This document shows positions 16,770-27,016 of a stretch of 64,000 nucleotides of DNA, piece by piece. The notes beneath the pieces are model-generated. The model ran no database searches and was not told where the DNA came from. It saw only the letters and a program-made list of their open reading frames with translations. A program made the position numbers and the translations under genes. The DNA comes from Nocardioides hwasunensis (GTDB lineage Bacteria; Actinomycetota; Actinomycetes; Propionibacteriales; Nocardioidaceae). Position 1 is the stretch's first letter; each line of letters starts with the position of its first letter. The DNA is taken from assembly GCF_014779665.1 (NCBI RefSeq), contig NZ_JACXYY010000001.1:558001-622000 (forward strand). The letters run 5' to 3'.

Positions 16770-16789
16770 GGGCGTCGCGGGAGCCCCGT

Positions 16790-16795
16790 TAGACT
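16790..16795 (+). promoter_or_regulatory. -10 box TAGACT before yajC
   Basis: TAGACT preceded by a T lies 20 nt after the ruvB stop and 45 nt before the yajC GTG, leaving a leader of about 40 nt that carries a GAGGAGAG Shine-Dalgarno (16826-16833). Confidence 0.45.
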
Positions 16796-16840
16796 CCACG
16801 CGCTCAGACACCCCCGACCCTCCTCGAGGAGAGCCCTCCC

Positions 16841-17125
16841 GTGAACGACGTCGTCGCCCTGCTGCCCCTGGTGGCCATCTTCGCCCTGTTCTGGTTCATG
16901 GTCGTCCGGCCGCAACGGCGCCGCCAGCAGGAGGTCACCGCCCTGCAGAACAGCATCGAGGTCGGCCAGCGCGTGATGATGTCGGCCGGCATCTTCGGCA
17001 CGATCACCTCGATCATCGACGACCGCGTCCGCCTCGAGATCGCGCCCGGCGCCACGATCGAGATCGCCCGCGCGGCGATCGCCAAGGTCGAGTCGCCGGT
17101 GATCGGCGAGCCCGGCGATGCCTGA
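16841..17125 (+). CDS. yajC: preprotein translocase subunit YajC
   Basis: A 94-residue membrane protein: one N-terminal helix (LLPLVAIFALFWFMVVRPQR) followed by a small cytoplasmic beta domain with the conserved GxxGTI pattern (SAGIFGTITSI). It is an accessory of the SecDF complex. In related genomes secD and secF follow directly, but here its last 8 bp overlap the start of apt, so the Sec partners must lie elsewhere or are missing. Confidence 0.93.
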   Translation: MNDVVALLPLVAIFALFWFMVVRPQRRRQQEVTALQNSIEVGQRVMMSAGIFGTITSIIDDRVRLEIAPGATIEIARAAIAKVESPVIGEPGDA

Positions 17126-17666
17126 CCGGCGTACGGCCCAGGAGGCGCTCGAGCGACTGATCGTCGACGTGCCCGACTGGCCGGAGCCGGGGGTGACGTT
17201 CAAGGACATCACGCCGGTCCTGGCCGACCACCACGCCTTCTCCGCCATCATCACCGCGCTGGCAGCGGCCGGGAAGGACGACCACGGCAACGTCGTGGTC
17301 GACAAGGTCGTCGGCATGGAGGCCCGCGGCTTCATCCTCGCCGCGCCGGTCGCGCTGGCCCTCGGCGTCGGCTTCGTGCCGATCCGCAAGGCCGGCAAGC
17401 TGCCACGCGAGACGCACGCGGTGACCTACACGCTCGAGTACGGCGAGGCCACGCTCGAGGTGCACCGCGACGGCATCGCGCCGGGCGAGCGGGTGCTGAT
17501 GATCGACGACGTGCTCGCCACCGGCGGCACCGTCGTCGCGACCCGGCAGCTCATCGAGGCCTGCGGCGGCACCGCCACCAGCTGCTCGGTCCTGCTCGAG
17601 CTCGGGTTCCTCGAGCCGCGTGCGGTCACCGGCGACCTGCCGATCGCGTCGCTGCTCACCGTCTGA
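17118..17666 (+). CDS. apt: adenine phosphoribosyltransferase
   Basis: A 182-residue purine-salvage enzyme making AMP from adenine and PRPP. It carries the type I PRTase PRPP-binding motif VLMIDDVLATGGT, the family start VPDWPEPGVTFKDITPVL and the flexible-loop RKAGKLPRETH. ATG 17118 overlaps the yajC end (ATGCCTGA). Apt is normally next to rel in actinobacteria, and that link is kept here. Confidence 0.96.
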   Translation: MPDRRTAQEALERLIVDVPDWPEPGVTFKDITPVLADHHAFSAIITALAAAGKDDHGNVVVDKVVGMEARGFILAAPVALALGVGFVPIRKAGKLPRETHAVTYTLEYGEATLEVHRDGIAPGERVLMIDDVLATGGTVVATRQLIEACGGTATSCSVLLELGFLEPRAVTGDLPIASLLTV

Positions 17667-17749
17667 CGAGCCGACCGAGGAGCGGTCGGGCCCACGCGGT
17701 CGTCGGCGTCGGCTCACGAGAGTGCGCGACCCGTCACTAGACTGGGCCA

Positions 17750-20032
17750 ATGGCAGAGGAGCAGGTGCCCACGCAGGAGCCGAAGGCGCCCCTGACCGCG
17801 CGCGGCATGCGTGCTCGCCTCGCCCGTGTCGGCACCCGGCCGCCGGCCTCCAACCCGGTCCTCGAGCCGCTCTTCCGGGCAGTGCGCGCCAACCACCCGA
17901 AGGCCGACCTCGCCCTGCTCGAGCGCGCCTACGCGGTCGCCGACAAGTGGCACACCGGCCAGATGCGCAAGAGCGGCGACCCCTACATCACCCACCCGCT
18001 CGCGGTGACGACGATCCTCGCCGACATCGGCATGACCGAGCCGACGCTCGTCGCGGCGCTGCTGCACGACACGGTCGAGGACACGCCGTACACCCTCGAC
18101 GAGCTGCGCGCCGAGTTCGGTGACGAGGTCGCCGTCCTGGTCGACGGAGTCACGAAGCTCGACAAGGTGCAGTACGGCGACTCGGCGCAGGCCGAGACCA
18201 TCCGCAAGATGATCGTGGCGATGTCGCGCGACATCCGGGTGCTGGTCATCAAGCTCGCCGACCGGCTCCACAACATGCGCACCCTGCGCTACGTCCCGGC
18301 GAAGTCGCAGGAGCGGTCCTCGCGCGAGACCCTCGACATCTATGCCCCGCTGGCCCACCGGCTGGGCATGAACACCCTCAAGTGGGAGCTCGAGGACCTC
18401 GCGTTCGCGACCCTGCACCCCAAGATCTACGACGAGATCGTGCGGATGGTCGCCGAGCGGGCGCCGTCGCGCGACCAGTTCCTCGCCGAGGTCGTCGTGG
18501 AGATCGAGCAGGACCTCAAGTCCGCGCGGATCAACGCGAAGGTCACCGGACGACCGAAGCACTACTACTCGATCTACCAGAAGATGATCGTCGGCGGCCG
18601 CGACTTCTCCGACATCTACGACCTCGTCGGCATCCGGATCCTGGTCGACGAGGACCGCGACTGCTACAGCGCGCTCGGAGTCATCCACTCGCGGTGGAAC
18701 CCGGTCCTGGGGCGGTTCAAGGACTACGTCGCGATGCCGAAGTTCAACATGTACCAGTCGCTCCACACGACCGTCATCGGCCCCGCGGGCAAGCCGGTCG
18801 AGGTGCAGATCCGCACCTTCGCCCAGCACCGCCGCGCCGAGTACGGCGTCGCCGCGCACTGGAAGTACAAGGAGAACTCCAAGGCCGGCGTCGACACCGA
18901 CCGCCTCGGCGACAAGGACGACCTCACCTGGCTGCGCCAGCTGCTCGACTGGCAGAGCGAGGTCGAGGACCCGGGCGAGTTCCTGGAGTCGCTGCGCTTC
19001 GAGATGAACCAGCAGCAGGTCTACGTCTTCACCCCGCGTGGCGACGTCATCCCGCTGCCGATGGGCGCGACCCCGGTCGACTTCGCGTACGCCGTCCACA
19101 CGGAGGTCGGCCACCACACGATCGGCTCGCGGGTCAACGGTCGCCTCGTCCCGCTCGAGTCCACCCTCGACAACGGCGACGTGGTCGAGGTCTTCACCTC
19201 CAAGTCGCCCACCTCCGGCCCCTCGCGCGACTGGCTCAACTTCGTCCAGTCGCCCCGCGCCCGCTCGAAGATCCGTCAGTGGTTCACCAAGGAGCGGCGC
19301 GAGGAGGCGATCGAGCACGGCAAGGACCAGATCGCCAAGCTCATGCGCAAGGAGGGCCTGCCCCTCACCCGCCTGATGACGCACGACATCCTCGCGCTCG
19401 TCGCCGAGCACTTCCACCACGCCGACGTCTCCGCGCTCTACGCCGCGGTCGGCGAGGGCAACCTCAGCGCCCAGGCCGTCGTACGCCGCGTCATCGACAT
19501 CCACGGCGGCGACGAGGGTGCCCAGGAGGACCTGTCCGAGGGCGTCACCATCACCGGGCGCTCGCGCGCCAAGCGCGCCCCGACCGACTCCGGCGTCATC
19601 GTGCCCGGCGTCGACGACCTGTGGGTCAAGCTCGCCAAGTGCTGCACGCCGGTGCCGCCCGACCCGATCCTCGGCTTCGTCACCAAGGGTGGGGGAGTCT
19701 CGGTCCACCGCCGTGACTGCACCAACGCCTCCAGCCTCCTCGGTCAGCCCGAGCGCGTGCTCGAGGTGGAGTGGGCGCCGACCTCGCAGTCGACCTTCCT
19801 GGTCAACATCCAGGTCGAGGCCCTCGACCGCGCCCGCCTGCTCTCCGACATCACGATGGCGCTCTCCGACGCCCACGTGAACATCCTCAGCGCGACCCTG
19901 TCCACCACGCGCGACCGGGTCGCGAAGAGCCGGTTCTCCTTCGAGATGGCCGACGCGGCCCACCTCGACGGCGTGCTGCGCGCCGTACGCGCGGTGCCGG
20001 GCGTGTTCGACGCCTACCGCGTCACCGCCTGA
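17750..20032 (+). CDS. rel: bifunctional (p)ppGpp synthetase/hydrolase Rel
   Basis: A 760-residue long RSH protein that controls the stringent response. Order: hydrolase HD domain ([14 protein letters not shown] 73-86, catalytic H106-D107 in LLHDTVED), synthetase domain ([13 protein letters not shown] 267-279, [10 protein letters not shown]), TGS ([19 protein letters not shown], from 424), a zinc-finger-like region with adjacent cysteines ([12 protein letters not shown]) and a C-terminal ACT domain (about 690-760). Both active sites look intact. ATG 17750 lies 6 nt after TAGACT (17738-17743), so the mRNA is probably leaderless. A palindromic repeat block follows its stop. Confidence 0.97.
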   Translation: MAEEQVPTQEPKAPLTARGMRARLARVGTRPPASNPVLEPLFRAVRANHPKADLALLERAYAVADKWHTGQMRKSGDPYITHPLAVTTILADIGMTEPTLVAALLHDTVEDTPYTLDELRAEFGDEVAVLVDGVTKLDKVQYGDSAQAETIRKMIVAMSRDIRVLVIKLADRLHNMRTLRYVPAKSQERSSRETLDIYAPLAHRLGMNTLKWELEDLAFATLHPKIYDEIVRMVAERAPSRDQFLAEVVVEIEQDLKSARINAKVTGRPKHYYSIYQKMIVGGRDFSDIYDLVGIRILVDEDRDCYSALGVIHSRWNPVLGRFKDYVAMPKFNMYQSLHTTVIGPAGKPVEVQIRTFAQHRRAEYGVAAHWKYKENSKAGVDTDRLGDKDDLTWLRQLLDWQSEVEDPGEFLESLRFEMNQQQVYVFTPRGDVIPLPMGATPVDFAYAVHTEVGHHTIGSRVNGRLVPLESTLDNGDVVEVFTSKSPTSGPSRDWLNFVQSPRARSKIRQWFTKERREEAIEHGKDQIAKLMRKEGLPLTRLMTHDILALVAEHFHHADVSALYAAVGEGNLSAQAVVRRVIDIHGGDEGAQEDLSEGVTITGRSRAKRAPTDSGVIVPGVDDLWVKLAKCCTPVPPDPILGFVTKGGGVSVHRRDCTNASSLLGQPERVLEVEWAPTSQSTFLVNIQVEALDRARLLSDITMALSDAHVNILSATLSTTRDRVAKSRFSFEMADAAHLDGVLRAVRAVPGVFDAYRVTA

Positions 20033-20045
20033 CCTCGCTCCGCGG

Positions 20046-20305
20046 GCACCTCCGTCGGACACGTGTCCCGCGCGCACCTCCATCGGACACGTGTCCGAGA
20101 AGTCGCCCGCAACCGCGCGGATCAGGGGCGATATCTCGGACACGTGTGGCCACGATGCCGTCACGCAGCAACGTGGGCCTCTCGCCGACACGTGTCCGCG
20201 AACTCGCCCTCAACCGGCGACCTTGAGGGCAATATCTCGGACACATGTCCGACAAGTCGCCCTCAACCGGCGACCTGAAGGGCGATATCTCGGACACGTG
20301 TCCGA
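20046..20305. repeat. tandem palindromic repeat block (six copies of a GGACACGTGTCC-type palindrome)
   Basis: Six copies of a palindrome with consensus CGGACACGTGTCCG are centred near 20063, 20091, 20144, 20192, 20245 and 20298. The first two are 28 bp apart and the rest 48-53 bp. Between them recurs a second inverted repeat, GTCGCCCTCAACCGGCGAC, and GGGCGATATCT. Copies 3-5 carry one or a few changes in the palindrome. The block fills the gap between the convergent ends of rel and the DUF349 gene. Confidence 0.85.
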
Positions 20306-20359
20306 CGAGGGGCGCTCGCGAGCACCAGGGCTCACGCTCCAGCACCCCGACGAAGTGGA

Positions 20360-21622
20360 CTAGCTGAAGTCCGCCGCGGCCTTCTTCGCCATGTCGAGGA
20401 AGGCCTGCTTGTTGGCCAGCTCGCCCTCGAGGTCCTTGACCTTGCGGTCGTCGCCGGCGGCACGGGCCTTGTCGAGCTTGGCCTGGGTCTCGGCGATGCC
20501 GGCCTCGAGCTTGCCGATCATGTCGTCGGCTCGCGCGGACTTCTCCGGGTCGCTCTTGCTCCACTGCTCGTCCTCGACGGCGCGGATGGCCTGCTCGACC
20601 TTGCGGATGCGGGCCTCGAGGTCCTTCATCCGGTCGCGCGGGACCTTGCCGGCGGCGTCCCAGCGCTCAGCCAGGTCGCGGAAGGTCTTCTTGGTCGCGT
20701 CGAGGTCCCTGACGGGCAGGAGCGCCTCGGCCTCGACCAGGATCGCCTCCTTGACCTCCGCGTTGCCGGCGAACTCCTCGTCGAGCGCGGCGTTGGCCGC
20801 GTCACGGGCGCCGAAGAACGTGTCCTGGGCGCCGCGGAAGCGCTGCCAGAGCTGGTCGTCCACCTCGCGGGGGGCGGGGCCGGCGGCCTTCCAGTCGCGC
20901 ATCAGGTCGCGGTACTTGCCGGCGGTCGGGCCCCACTCGGTCGAGGACGAGAGCGCCTCGGCCTCCTTGGCCAACCGCTCCTTGATGACCCGCGCACCGT
21001 CGCGACGCTCGTGCTCCTCGGCGAAGTGCGCCTTGCGGTGCCGGGTGTACGTCGTCCGCGCGGTCGAGAAGCGCCGCCACAGTGCGTCGTCGGTGGCGCG
21101 GTCGAGGCGGGGGAGGTCCTTCCACGTCGCGAGCAGGTCGCGCAGGCGGTTGGCGCCGTTGCGCCAGTCGGAGCTCTCGGCGAGGCGCTCGGCCTCGGCG
21201 ACGAGCTTCTCCTTCTCCGCCTTGGACTCCGCCGTCTTCTGCGCGCGCTCCTCCCGGCGGGCCGAGCGTTGGGCCGCGACCACGGGAGCGAGCGCGTCGA
21301 GCCGCCCGGCGAGGGACACCAGGTCGCCCACGGCGTGGGCGTCGACGACCTGCTCGCGCAGGGACTTGATCGACGAGGTGGCCTCCTCGGGGGCCAGCCG
21401 GCCCGAGGCGACGCGCTGCTCGAGCAGGTGCACCTTGCCCTCGAGCTCCTCGAACCTCTTGGCGAAGAACTCCAACGCCTCGGCCGGGGTGCCGGCCTCG
21501 TAGGAGCCGACGGATCGCTCCCCGTCGGCGGTGCGGACATAGACGGTGCCGTCCTCGGCCACCCGACCCCAGGGCTGCTGACCCGGGGCCGAGTCGTCTC
21601 GGGACTGCTTGTCAGCGCTCAT
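20360..21622 (-). CDS. DUF349 domain-containing protein
   Basis: A 420-residue, highly charged, mostly alpha-helical cytoplasmic protein. An N-terminal segment (WGRVAEDGTVYVRT) is followed by several DUF349 repeats of about 70 residues with the pattern WRxFxxAR...W (ALWRRFSTARTTY, QLWQRFRGAQDTFF, RDLAERWDAAGKVPR). A C-terminal coiled coil (about 330-420) completes it. The molecular role of DUF349 proteins is not firmly known. The gene is divergent from the hydrolase gene; TACGAT on the minus strand (21631-21636) ends 8 nt before the ATG, suggesting a leaderless mRNA. Confidence 0.88.
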   Translation of the reverse strand: MSADKQSRDDSAPGQQPWGRVAEDGTVYVRTADGERSVGSYEAGTPAEALEFFAKRFEELEGKVHLLEQRVASGRLAPEEATSSIKSLREQVVDAHAVGDLVSLAGRLDALAPVVAAQRSARREERAQKTAESKAEKEKLVAEAERLAESSDWRNGANRLRDLLATWKDLPRLDRATDDALWRRFSTARTTYTRHRKAHFAEEHERRDGARVIKERLAKEAEALSSSTEWGPTAGKYRDLMRDWKAAGPAPREVDDQLWQRFRGAQDTFFGARDAANAALDEEFAGNAEVKEAILVEAEALLPVRDLDATKKTFRDLAERWDAAGKVPRDRMKDLEARIRKVEQAIRAVEDEQWSKSDPEKSARADDMIGKLEAGIAETQAKLDKARAAGDDRKVKDLEGELANKQAFLDMAKKAAADFS

Positions 21623-21659
21623 GGTCGCCCATCGTAGTCATGGTCGCGACTGGCCTCGG

Positions 21660-21665
21660 TAGGCT
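21660..21665 (+). promoter_or_regulatory. -10 box TAGGCT of the hydrolase-hisS-aspS group
   Basis: TAGGCT lies 70 nt before the GTG of the metallo-hydrolase gene. The three genes downstream are separated by 1 nt or overlap, so this is the likely promoter for all of them. Confidence 0.4.
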
Positions 21666-21735
21666 TCCCTCCTGAGAAGATCCGACCGGAGACCTGACGG
21701 ACCGGACAAGTCGAGACAAGCAAGGACTGACGCCT

Positions 21736-22446
21736 GTGTTCATCGCCGGCTTCCCCGCCGGGCCGTGGGGCACCAACTGCTATGTCGTGGCGACCGGTCC
21801 CGGCGCGGAGTGCGTCGTCATCGATCCCGGCAAGGACGCCGCCGACGGCGTCGCCGAGGTGGTCCGCGAGCACAGGCTCAAGCCGGTCAGCGTCCTGGTC
21901 ACCCACGGGCACGTCGACCACATGTGGTGCGTCGCGCCGGTCGCCGGCACCTACGACGCGACCGCGTGGATCCACCCCCGCGACCGGCACCTGCTGACCG
22001 ACCCGATGGCCGGGATGAGCCGCGAGACCACCCAGATGCTGCTCGGTGGCGACCACACGTGGGCCGAGCCCGACGACGTGCGCGAACTGTCCGACCTCGC
22101 CGAGCTCGAGCTCGCGGGCGTGCGGTTCGTCGTCGACCACACGCCGGGGCACACCGAGGGCTCGGTGACCTTCCGTACGCCGTACGTGCAGCAGGACGTG
22201 TCCGAGGTGATGTTCTCCGGCGACCTGCTCTTCGAGGGCTCCATCGGCCGCACCGACCTGCCCGGGGGTGACCACGCGACGATCCTGCGCAGCCTGGCCG
22301 ACAAGGTGCTGACGCTCCCCGACGACATCGTGGTGCTTCCCGGTCACGGCAACCAGACCTCCATCGGCCGCGAGCGCGCCACCAACCCCTACCTGCTCGA
22401 CCTCCAGCGCGAGGGCGACTCCGACCAGGTCACGCGAGGACTCTGA
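21736..22446 (+). CDS. MBL-fold metallo-hydrolase (glyoxalase II-like)
   Basis: A 236-residue zinc hydrolase with the signature THGHVDH (H57, H59, D61, H62), later ligands in VVDHTPGHTEGS, FSGDLLFEGSIGR and the final LPGHGNQTSI. This is the glyoxalase-II/YcbL branch that hydrolyses thioesters; the physiological substrate is unknown. In many actinomycetes this gene sits directly before hisS, as here (one nucleotide between stop and ATG). Start GTG 21736 agrees with the family N-terminus. Confidence 0.9.
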   Translation: MFIAGFPAGPWGTNCYVVATGPGAECVVIDPGKDAADGVAEVVREHRLKPVSVLVTHGHVDHMWCVAPVAGTYDATAWIHPRDRHLLTDPMAGMSRETTQMLLGGDHTWAEPDDVRELSDLAELELAGVRFVVDHTPGHTEGSVTFRTPYVQQDVSEVMFSGDLLFEGSIGRTDLPGGDHATILRSLADKVLTLPDDIVVLPGHGNQTSIGRERATNPYLLDLQREGDSDQVTRGL

Positions 22447-22447
22447 G

Positions 22448-23803
22448 ATGAGCAAGATCGCCCCGCTGAGCGGGTTCCCCGAGCTGCTGCCTGCGCAGCG
22501 CACCGTCGAGCGCGAGGTCGTCGCCTCCCTGTCGCACACCTTCGAGCTGCACGGCTTCGCCAACATCGAGACCCGCGTCGTCGAGCCCATCGAGCGGCTG
22601 GCCAAGGGCGGCGAGGTCGACAAGGAGATCTACGTCCTGCAGCGCATCGCGGCCGAGCCGGACGCGAAGGCCGAGCTGGGCCTCCACTTCGACCTCACCG
22701 TGCCGTTCGCGCGCTACGTCCTCGAGCACGCCGGGCACCTCGAGTTCCCCTTCCGGCGCTTCCAGGTCCAGCCGGCCTGGCGCGGGGAGCGCCCGCAGGA
22801 GGGCCGCTACCGCCAGTTCACCCAGGCCGACGTCGACATCGTCGGGCGCGACGAGCTGCCCTTCCACCACGACGTCGAGGTGATGTCGGTGATGGTCGAC
22901 GCCCTCGGCCGGCTGCCGATCCCGCCGGTGTCGTTCCAGTTCAACAACCGCAGGCTCATCCAGGGCTTCTACCGCGGCCTGGGCATCGACGACGTCACCG
23001 ACGCGATCCGCGTCATCGACAAGCTCGACAAGCTGCCGGCCGAGGAGGTCGCGAAGCTGCTCGTGGAGCGCGTCGGCACGACACCCGAGCAGGCGCAGCG
23101 GTGCCTGGAGCTGGCGACCATCCGGGTCGCGGACTCCTCCTTCGTCGAGCGGGTCCGCGCGCTGGGCGTCACCGACGAGCTGCTCGACCAGGGCCTCGAC
23201 GAGCTTGCGGCGGTCGTCGAGGGCTGCCGTGCCGTCGCCGGCGACCGGGTGAGCGTCGAGGCCAACCTGCGCATCGCTCGCGGTCTCGACTACTACACCG
23301 GCACCGTCGTCGAGATCTTCATGGAGGGCTACGAGCGGTTGAAGTCGGTCGGCGGGGGAGGACGCTACGACGCGCTCGCCAGCGACGGACGGACGACCTA
23401 CCCGGGCGTCGGCGTGTCCTTCGGCGTCTCCCGCACGCTGATCCCGCTCATCGCCGACGAGGTGCTGTCCGGCAGCCGCCCGGTCCCCAGCGCGGTCCTC
23501 GTCGCGCTCAACACCGAGGACGACCGCGCGGTCAGCACCGCGGTCGCCGCCGCCCTGCGGTCCCGCGATATCGCTTGCGAGGTCGCCCCTGCTCCTGCGA
23601 GGTTCGGCAAGCAGATCCGCTTCGCCGAGCGTCGTGGCATCCCCTTCGTCTGGTTCGTCCAGCCCGACGGCAGCCACCAGGTCAAGGACATCCGCTCGGG
23701 GGAGCAGGTCGACGCCGACCCGGCCACCTGGACCCCGCCCGCGGCCGACCTCCGGCCCACGATCACCAGCACCGCCACCAGCAACAAGGAGACCCTGAAG
23801 TGA
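22448..23803 (+). CDS. hisS: histidine--tRNA ligase
   Basis: A 451-residue class II synthetase. Motif 2 is seen as [20 protein letters not shown], the HisRS-specific histidine A motif as [11 protein letters not shown], and the C-terminal anticodon domain from about residue 345 ([16 protein letters not shown]). Slightly longer than the 420-430 residues usual in bacteria. Its TGA overlaps the aspS GTG (GTGA), so hisS and aspS are coupled. Confidence 0.96.
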   Translation: MSKIAPLSGFPELLPAQRTVEREVVASLSHTFELHGFANIETRVVEPIERLAKGGEVDKEIYVLQRIAAEPDAKAELGLHFDLTVPFARYVLEHAGHLEFPFRRFQVQPAWRGERPQEGRYRQFTQADVDIVGRDELPFHHDVEVMSVMVDALGRLPIPPVSFQFNNRRLIQGFYRGLGIDDVTDAIRVIDKLDKLPAEEVAKLLVERVGTTPEQAQRCLELATIRVADSSFVERVRALGVTDELLDQGLDELAAVVEGCRAVAGDRVSVEANLRIARGLDYYTGTVVEIFMEGYERLKSVGGGGRYDALASDGRTTYPGVGVSFGVSRTLIPLIADEVLSGSRPVPSAVLVALNTEDDRAVSTAVAAALRSRDIACEVAPAPARFGKQIRFAERRGIPFVWFVQPDGSHQVKDIRSGEQVDADPATWTPPAADLRPTITSTATSNKETLK

Positions 23804-25608
23804 TTCGCACCCATGACGCCGGCGCCCTGCGCGCCACGGACGTCGGACAGACCGTCACGCTCGCCGGGTGGGTGGCGCGTCGGCGCGATCACGGCGGTGT
23901 CGCGTTCCTCGACCTCCGCGAGCGCAGCGGCGTGGTCCAGGTCGTCGTACGCGACGAGGCGGTGGCCCACAGCCTGCGCAGCGAGTTCTGCCTGAAGGTC
24001 ACCGGGGAGGTCGTGGCACGCAAGGAGGGCAACCAGAACCCCAACCTGGCCACCGGCGAGATCGAGGTCGTCGCCACCGAGCTCGAGGTGCTCTCCACCT
24101 CCGACCCGCTGCCGTTCCCGATCGACGACGCGTCGGGCCACAAGGGTGGCGAGGTCGGCGAGGAGGCACGCCTGCGGCACCGCTACCTCGACCTGCGCCG
24201 CTCGGGCCCCAACGCCGCGCTGCGCCTGCGCAGCAAGATCAACAAGGCCGCGCGCGACGTGCTCGACGAGCGCGACTTCGTGGAGGTGGAGACTCCCACC
24301 CTCACCCGCTCGACTCCCGAGGGGGCGCGCGACTTCCTGGTGCCGGCCCGCCTGGCCCCCGGCAGCTGGTACGCGCTGCCGCAGAGCCCGCAGCTGTTCA
24401 AGCAGCTGCTGATGGTCGGTGGCATGGAGCGCTACTACCAGATCGCGCGCTGCTACCGCGACGAGGACTTCCGCGCCGACCGCCAGCCGGAGTTCACCCA
24501 GCTCGACATCGAGATGAGCTTCGTGGACCAGGAGGACGTCATCGAGCTGATGGAGGACGTCCTCGAGGCGATGTGGGCGCAGGCCGGACACACGATCGAG
24601 CGTCCCCTGCCGCGGATGACGTACGCCGAGGCGATGGCGATGTACGGCTCGGACAAGCCCGACCTGCGGATGGGCCTCGAGCTCGTCGAGTGCACCGACT
24701 ACTTCAAGGACACCGGCTTCCGGGTCTTCCAGGCCGACTACGTCGGCGCCGTCGTGATGCCCGGCGGCGGCAGCCAGCCGCGCCGTCAGTTCGACGCGTG
24801 GCAGGACTGGGCCAAGCAGCGCGGGGCCAAGGGCCTGGCCTACGTCACGGTCGCCGACGACGGCGAGCTCGGGGGACCGGTCGCGAAGAACCTCACGGAC
24901 ACCGAGCGCGCGGGCCTCGCCGCGCACGTCGGCGCCGCCCCCGGCGACTGCATCTTCTTCGCCGCGGGTCCGGCCAAGAGCAGCCGAGCGCTCCTCGGTG
25001 CCGCGCGGCTCGAGATCGGCCGCCGCGGCGACATGCTCGACGACTCGACGTTCGCCTTCACCTGGGTGGTCGACGCGCCGCTGTTCGAGCCGAGCTCCGA
25101 CGCGGTCGCCAGCGGCGACGTCGCCGTCGGCGCCGGCGCCTGGACGGCCGTGCACCACGCCTTCACCAGCCCCAAGCCCGAGTTCGTCGACACCTTCGAC
25201 ACCGACCCCGGCAGCGCGCTGGCCTACGCCTACGACATCGTCTGCAACGGCAACGAGCTGGGCGGCGGGTCCATCCGTATCCACCGCGGCGACATCCAGA
25301 AGCGCGTCTTCTCGGTGATGGGCCTCGGCGAGGAGGAGGCGCAGGAGAAGTTCGGCTTCCTCCTCGACGCCTTCAAGTTCGGCGCGCCCCCGCACGGCGG
25401 CATCGCCGTGGGCATGGACCGCATCGTCGCGCTGCTCGCCGGCACGGACTCGATCCGCGACGTGATCGCCTTCCCCAAGTCCGGGGGCGGCTACGACCCG
25501 CTGACCGCGGCCCCCGCGCCGATCACGCCGGAGCAGCGCAAGGAGGCCGGGGTGGACGCCACGCCGGAGGACGCCCGGGCCGAGGGAAGCCCCGCAGCCG
25601 GCGCCTGA
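23800..25608 (+). CDS. aspS: aspartate--tRNA(Asp/Asn) ligase
   Basis: A 602-residue bacterial-type AspRS: N-terminal OB-fold anticodon domain ([20 protein letters not shown]), class II core with motif 2 [23 protein letters not shown] insertion domain (about 290-420), motif 3 [10 protein letters not shown], and an Ala/Glu-rich tail of about 25 residues. Many actinomycetes lack AsnRS and use a non-discriminating AspRS with GatCAB; whether that holds here cannot be read from this window. A strong hairpin follows the stop. Confidence 0.96.
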   Translation: MIRTHDAGALRATDVGQTVTLAGWVARRRDHGGVAFLDLRERSGVVQVVVRDEAVAHSLRSEFCLKVTGEVVARKEGNQNPNLATGEIEVVATELEVLSTSDPLPFPIDDASGHKGGEVGEEARLRHRYLDLRRSGPNAALRLRSKINKAARDVLDERDFVEVETPTLTRSTPEGARDFLVPARLAPGSWYALPQSPQLFKQLLMVGGMERYYQIARCYRDEDFRADRQPEFTQLDIEMSFVDQEDVIELMEDVLEAMWAQAGHTIERPLPRMTYAEAMAMYGSDKPDLRMGLELVECTDYFKDTGFRVFQADYVGAVVMPGGGSQPRRQFDAWQDWAKQRGAKGLAYVTVADDGELGGPVAKNLTDTERAGLAAHVGAAPGDCIFFAAGPAKSSRALLGAARLEIGRRGDMLDDSTFAFTWVVDAPLFEPSSDAVASGDVAVGAGAWTAVHHAFTSPKPEFVDTFDTDPGSALAYAYDIVCNGNELGGGSIRIHRGDIQKRVFSVMGLGEEEAQEKFGFLLDAFKFGAPPHGGIAVGMDRIVALLAGTDSIRDVIAFPKSGGGYDPLTAAPAPITPEQRKEAGVDATPEDARAEGSPAAGA

Positions 25609-25623
25609 TCCGTACGTCGACCC

Positions 25624-25655
25624 GGCTGCGGCCACCTCGAGGGGTGGCCGCAGCC
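25624..25655 (+). terminator. hairpin terminator after aspS
   Basis: GGCTGCGGCCACC (25624-25636) pairs perfectly with GGTGGCCGCAGCC (25643-25655), giving a 13-bp GC-rich stem with a 6-nt loop. It lies 16 nt after the aspS stop. No U-tract follows, as is common in actinobacteria. Confidence 0.8.
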
Positions 25656-25773
25656 GTCTCGTCGTGTCCGGACGAGGCGCGATCTCGTTCGGAGATGACG
25701 AGATCATCGCGGACAACATCCCGTCGGGCAGCCGATCTCCAACATGTTTGCCGGGCCCGTTCGGCCAACGGGT

Positions 25774-25791
25774 CGTAACGGGATCGTTACG
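25774..25791. promoter_or_regulatory. inverted repeat CGTAACG-N4-CGTTACG upstream of the opp operon
   Basis: Two 7-bp arms separated by GGAT form a perfect 18-bp operator-like palindrome, about 33 bp upstream of a TAGAGT box (25824-25829) and about 110 bp before the permease start. It is the only clear palindrome in this 293-bp gap apart from the aspS terminator. The regulator is unknown. Confidence 0.5.
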
Positions 25792-25901
25792 CGCCAGTGA
25801 TCGTCCCTGCGTCGCGGGTCACATAGAGTCGCGTCTCGGCGCAGGTCTCGGGAGACCCCGAGCCCGGGCACCGAGACAGTCCCGAACAAGATGGGGAGAG
25901 C

Positions 25902-26936
25902 ATGTCGGCAGACACCGCAGGGCCGGAGACGCTCGGCTCGTTGAGCGACGAGCCGCAGCACCAGGATCCCAACAGCCAGCAGGCCAAGGAGATCGCCGGC
26001 AAGTCCCCACTGCGCATCGCGCTGGGCCGTCTGGCCCGCGACAAGATCGCGGTGGTCTGTGCGGTCGTCGTCTTGTTCTTCATCATCTGCGCCGTGTTCG
26101 CCGGACCGATCAGCCACCTCTTCGGCGTGAGCCTGGAGACTCCGCTGGCCAGCGAGCGCGTCGACGGGCTCAACAACAACATGCCCAAGCCCGAGATGGG
26201 ACCGCCGTTCGGCCCCTTCACGTGGGAGCACCCGATGGGTGTCGCGCCGCGGACGGGCAACGACAACCTCGCCTACTGGCTCTACGGCTGCCGCATCTCG
26301 CTGCTGATCGCCGCCAGCGCGACGCTCGTGGCCAGCGTCACCGGCGTCGTCGTCGGCCTGCTCGCCGGGTTCCTCGGGGGTGCGGTCGACAAGATCCTGT
26401 CGTTCTTCGTCGACACCTTCCTCACCATCCCGTTCCTGCTCGCCGCGCTGACGCTCGCGCCTATCCTCAACGAGCGGTTCGCCCTCTACGACAGCTACGC
26501 GACGATCCAGAAGTTCAGCCTGGTCGTGGTGCTGGCGCTGTTCGGGTGGATGGGCACCGCGCGCCTCATCCGAGGTGAGGTGCTGGCGCTGCGCGAGCGC
26601 GAGTTCGTCCAGGCGGCCCGGGTGATGGGCATGCCCACCTCGCGCATCCTCTTCAAGGAGCTGCTGCCCAACCTCGCCGCGCCGATCATCATCAGCGTGT
26701 CGCTGATGCTCCCGGCGTTCGTGGCGGCCGAGGCCGGGCTCGCCTACCTCGGCATCGGCGTCACCGACGGCGTCTCCTGGGGCCAGACGATCCTCCAGGC
26801 GGCCACCCCGACCTACTTCCGTGAGTACCCGCAGTACCTGTGGCAGCCGTTGCTCGGCATCGTCGCCCTGGTGCTCTCCCTCAACCTCCTGGGTGACGCG
26901 ATCCGCGACGCCCTCGACCCCAAGACCCGCCGCTGA
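25902..26936 (+). CDS. peptide ABC transporter permease (DppC/OppC type)
   Basis: A 344-residue inner-membrane subunit. After a 45-residue polar N-terminus comes the first helix (IAVVCAVVVLFFIICAVFA), a periplasmic loop, and five more helices. The ATPase-contacting EAA loop is readable as EREFVQAARVMGMPTSRILF. It would pair with the DppB-type permease encoded at 28960 and take peptides or other solutes from the lipoprotein encoded next. Unusually it comes first in the cluster and is split from its partner permease by the binding-protein gene. Confidence 0.93.
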   Translation: MSADTAGPETLGSLSDEPQHQDPNSQQAKEIAGKSPLRIALGRLARDKIAVVCAVVVLFFIICAVFAGPISHLFGVSLETPLASERVDGLNNNMPKPEMGPPFGPFTWEHPMGVAPRTGNDNLAYWLYGCRISLLIAASATLVASVTGVVVGLLAGFLGGAVDKILSFFVDTFLTIPFLLAALTLAPILNERFALYDSYATIQKFSLVVVLALFGWMGTARLIRGEVLALREREFVQAARVMGMPTSRILFKELLPNLAAPIIISVSLMLPAFVAAEAGLAYLGIGVTDGVSWGQTILQAATPTYFREYPQYLWQPLLGIVALVLSLNLLGDAIRDALDPKTRR

Positions 26937-27016
26937 GCCACGCTCGGCCCACGGTCGCTCGCACGTCGCCGGAGACGCCGTCCTCGGTGAGAAACACAAT
27001 GGAAAGGCTGGACAGC

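Noticed and set aside
20046..20305. Repeat block as a CRISPR array
   Set aside because: Repeats are palindromic and only 12-14 bp, the intervening parts are themselves repeated instead of unique spacers, and no cas gene is near.
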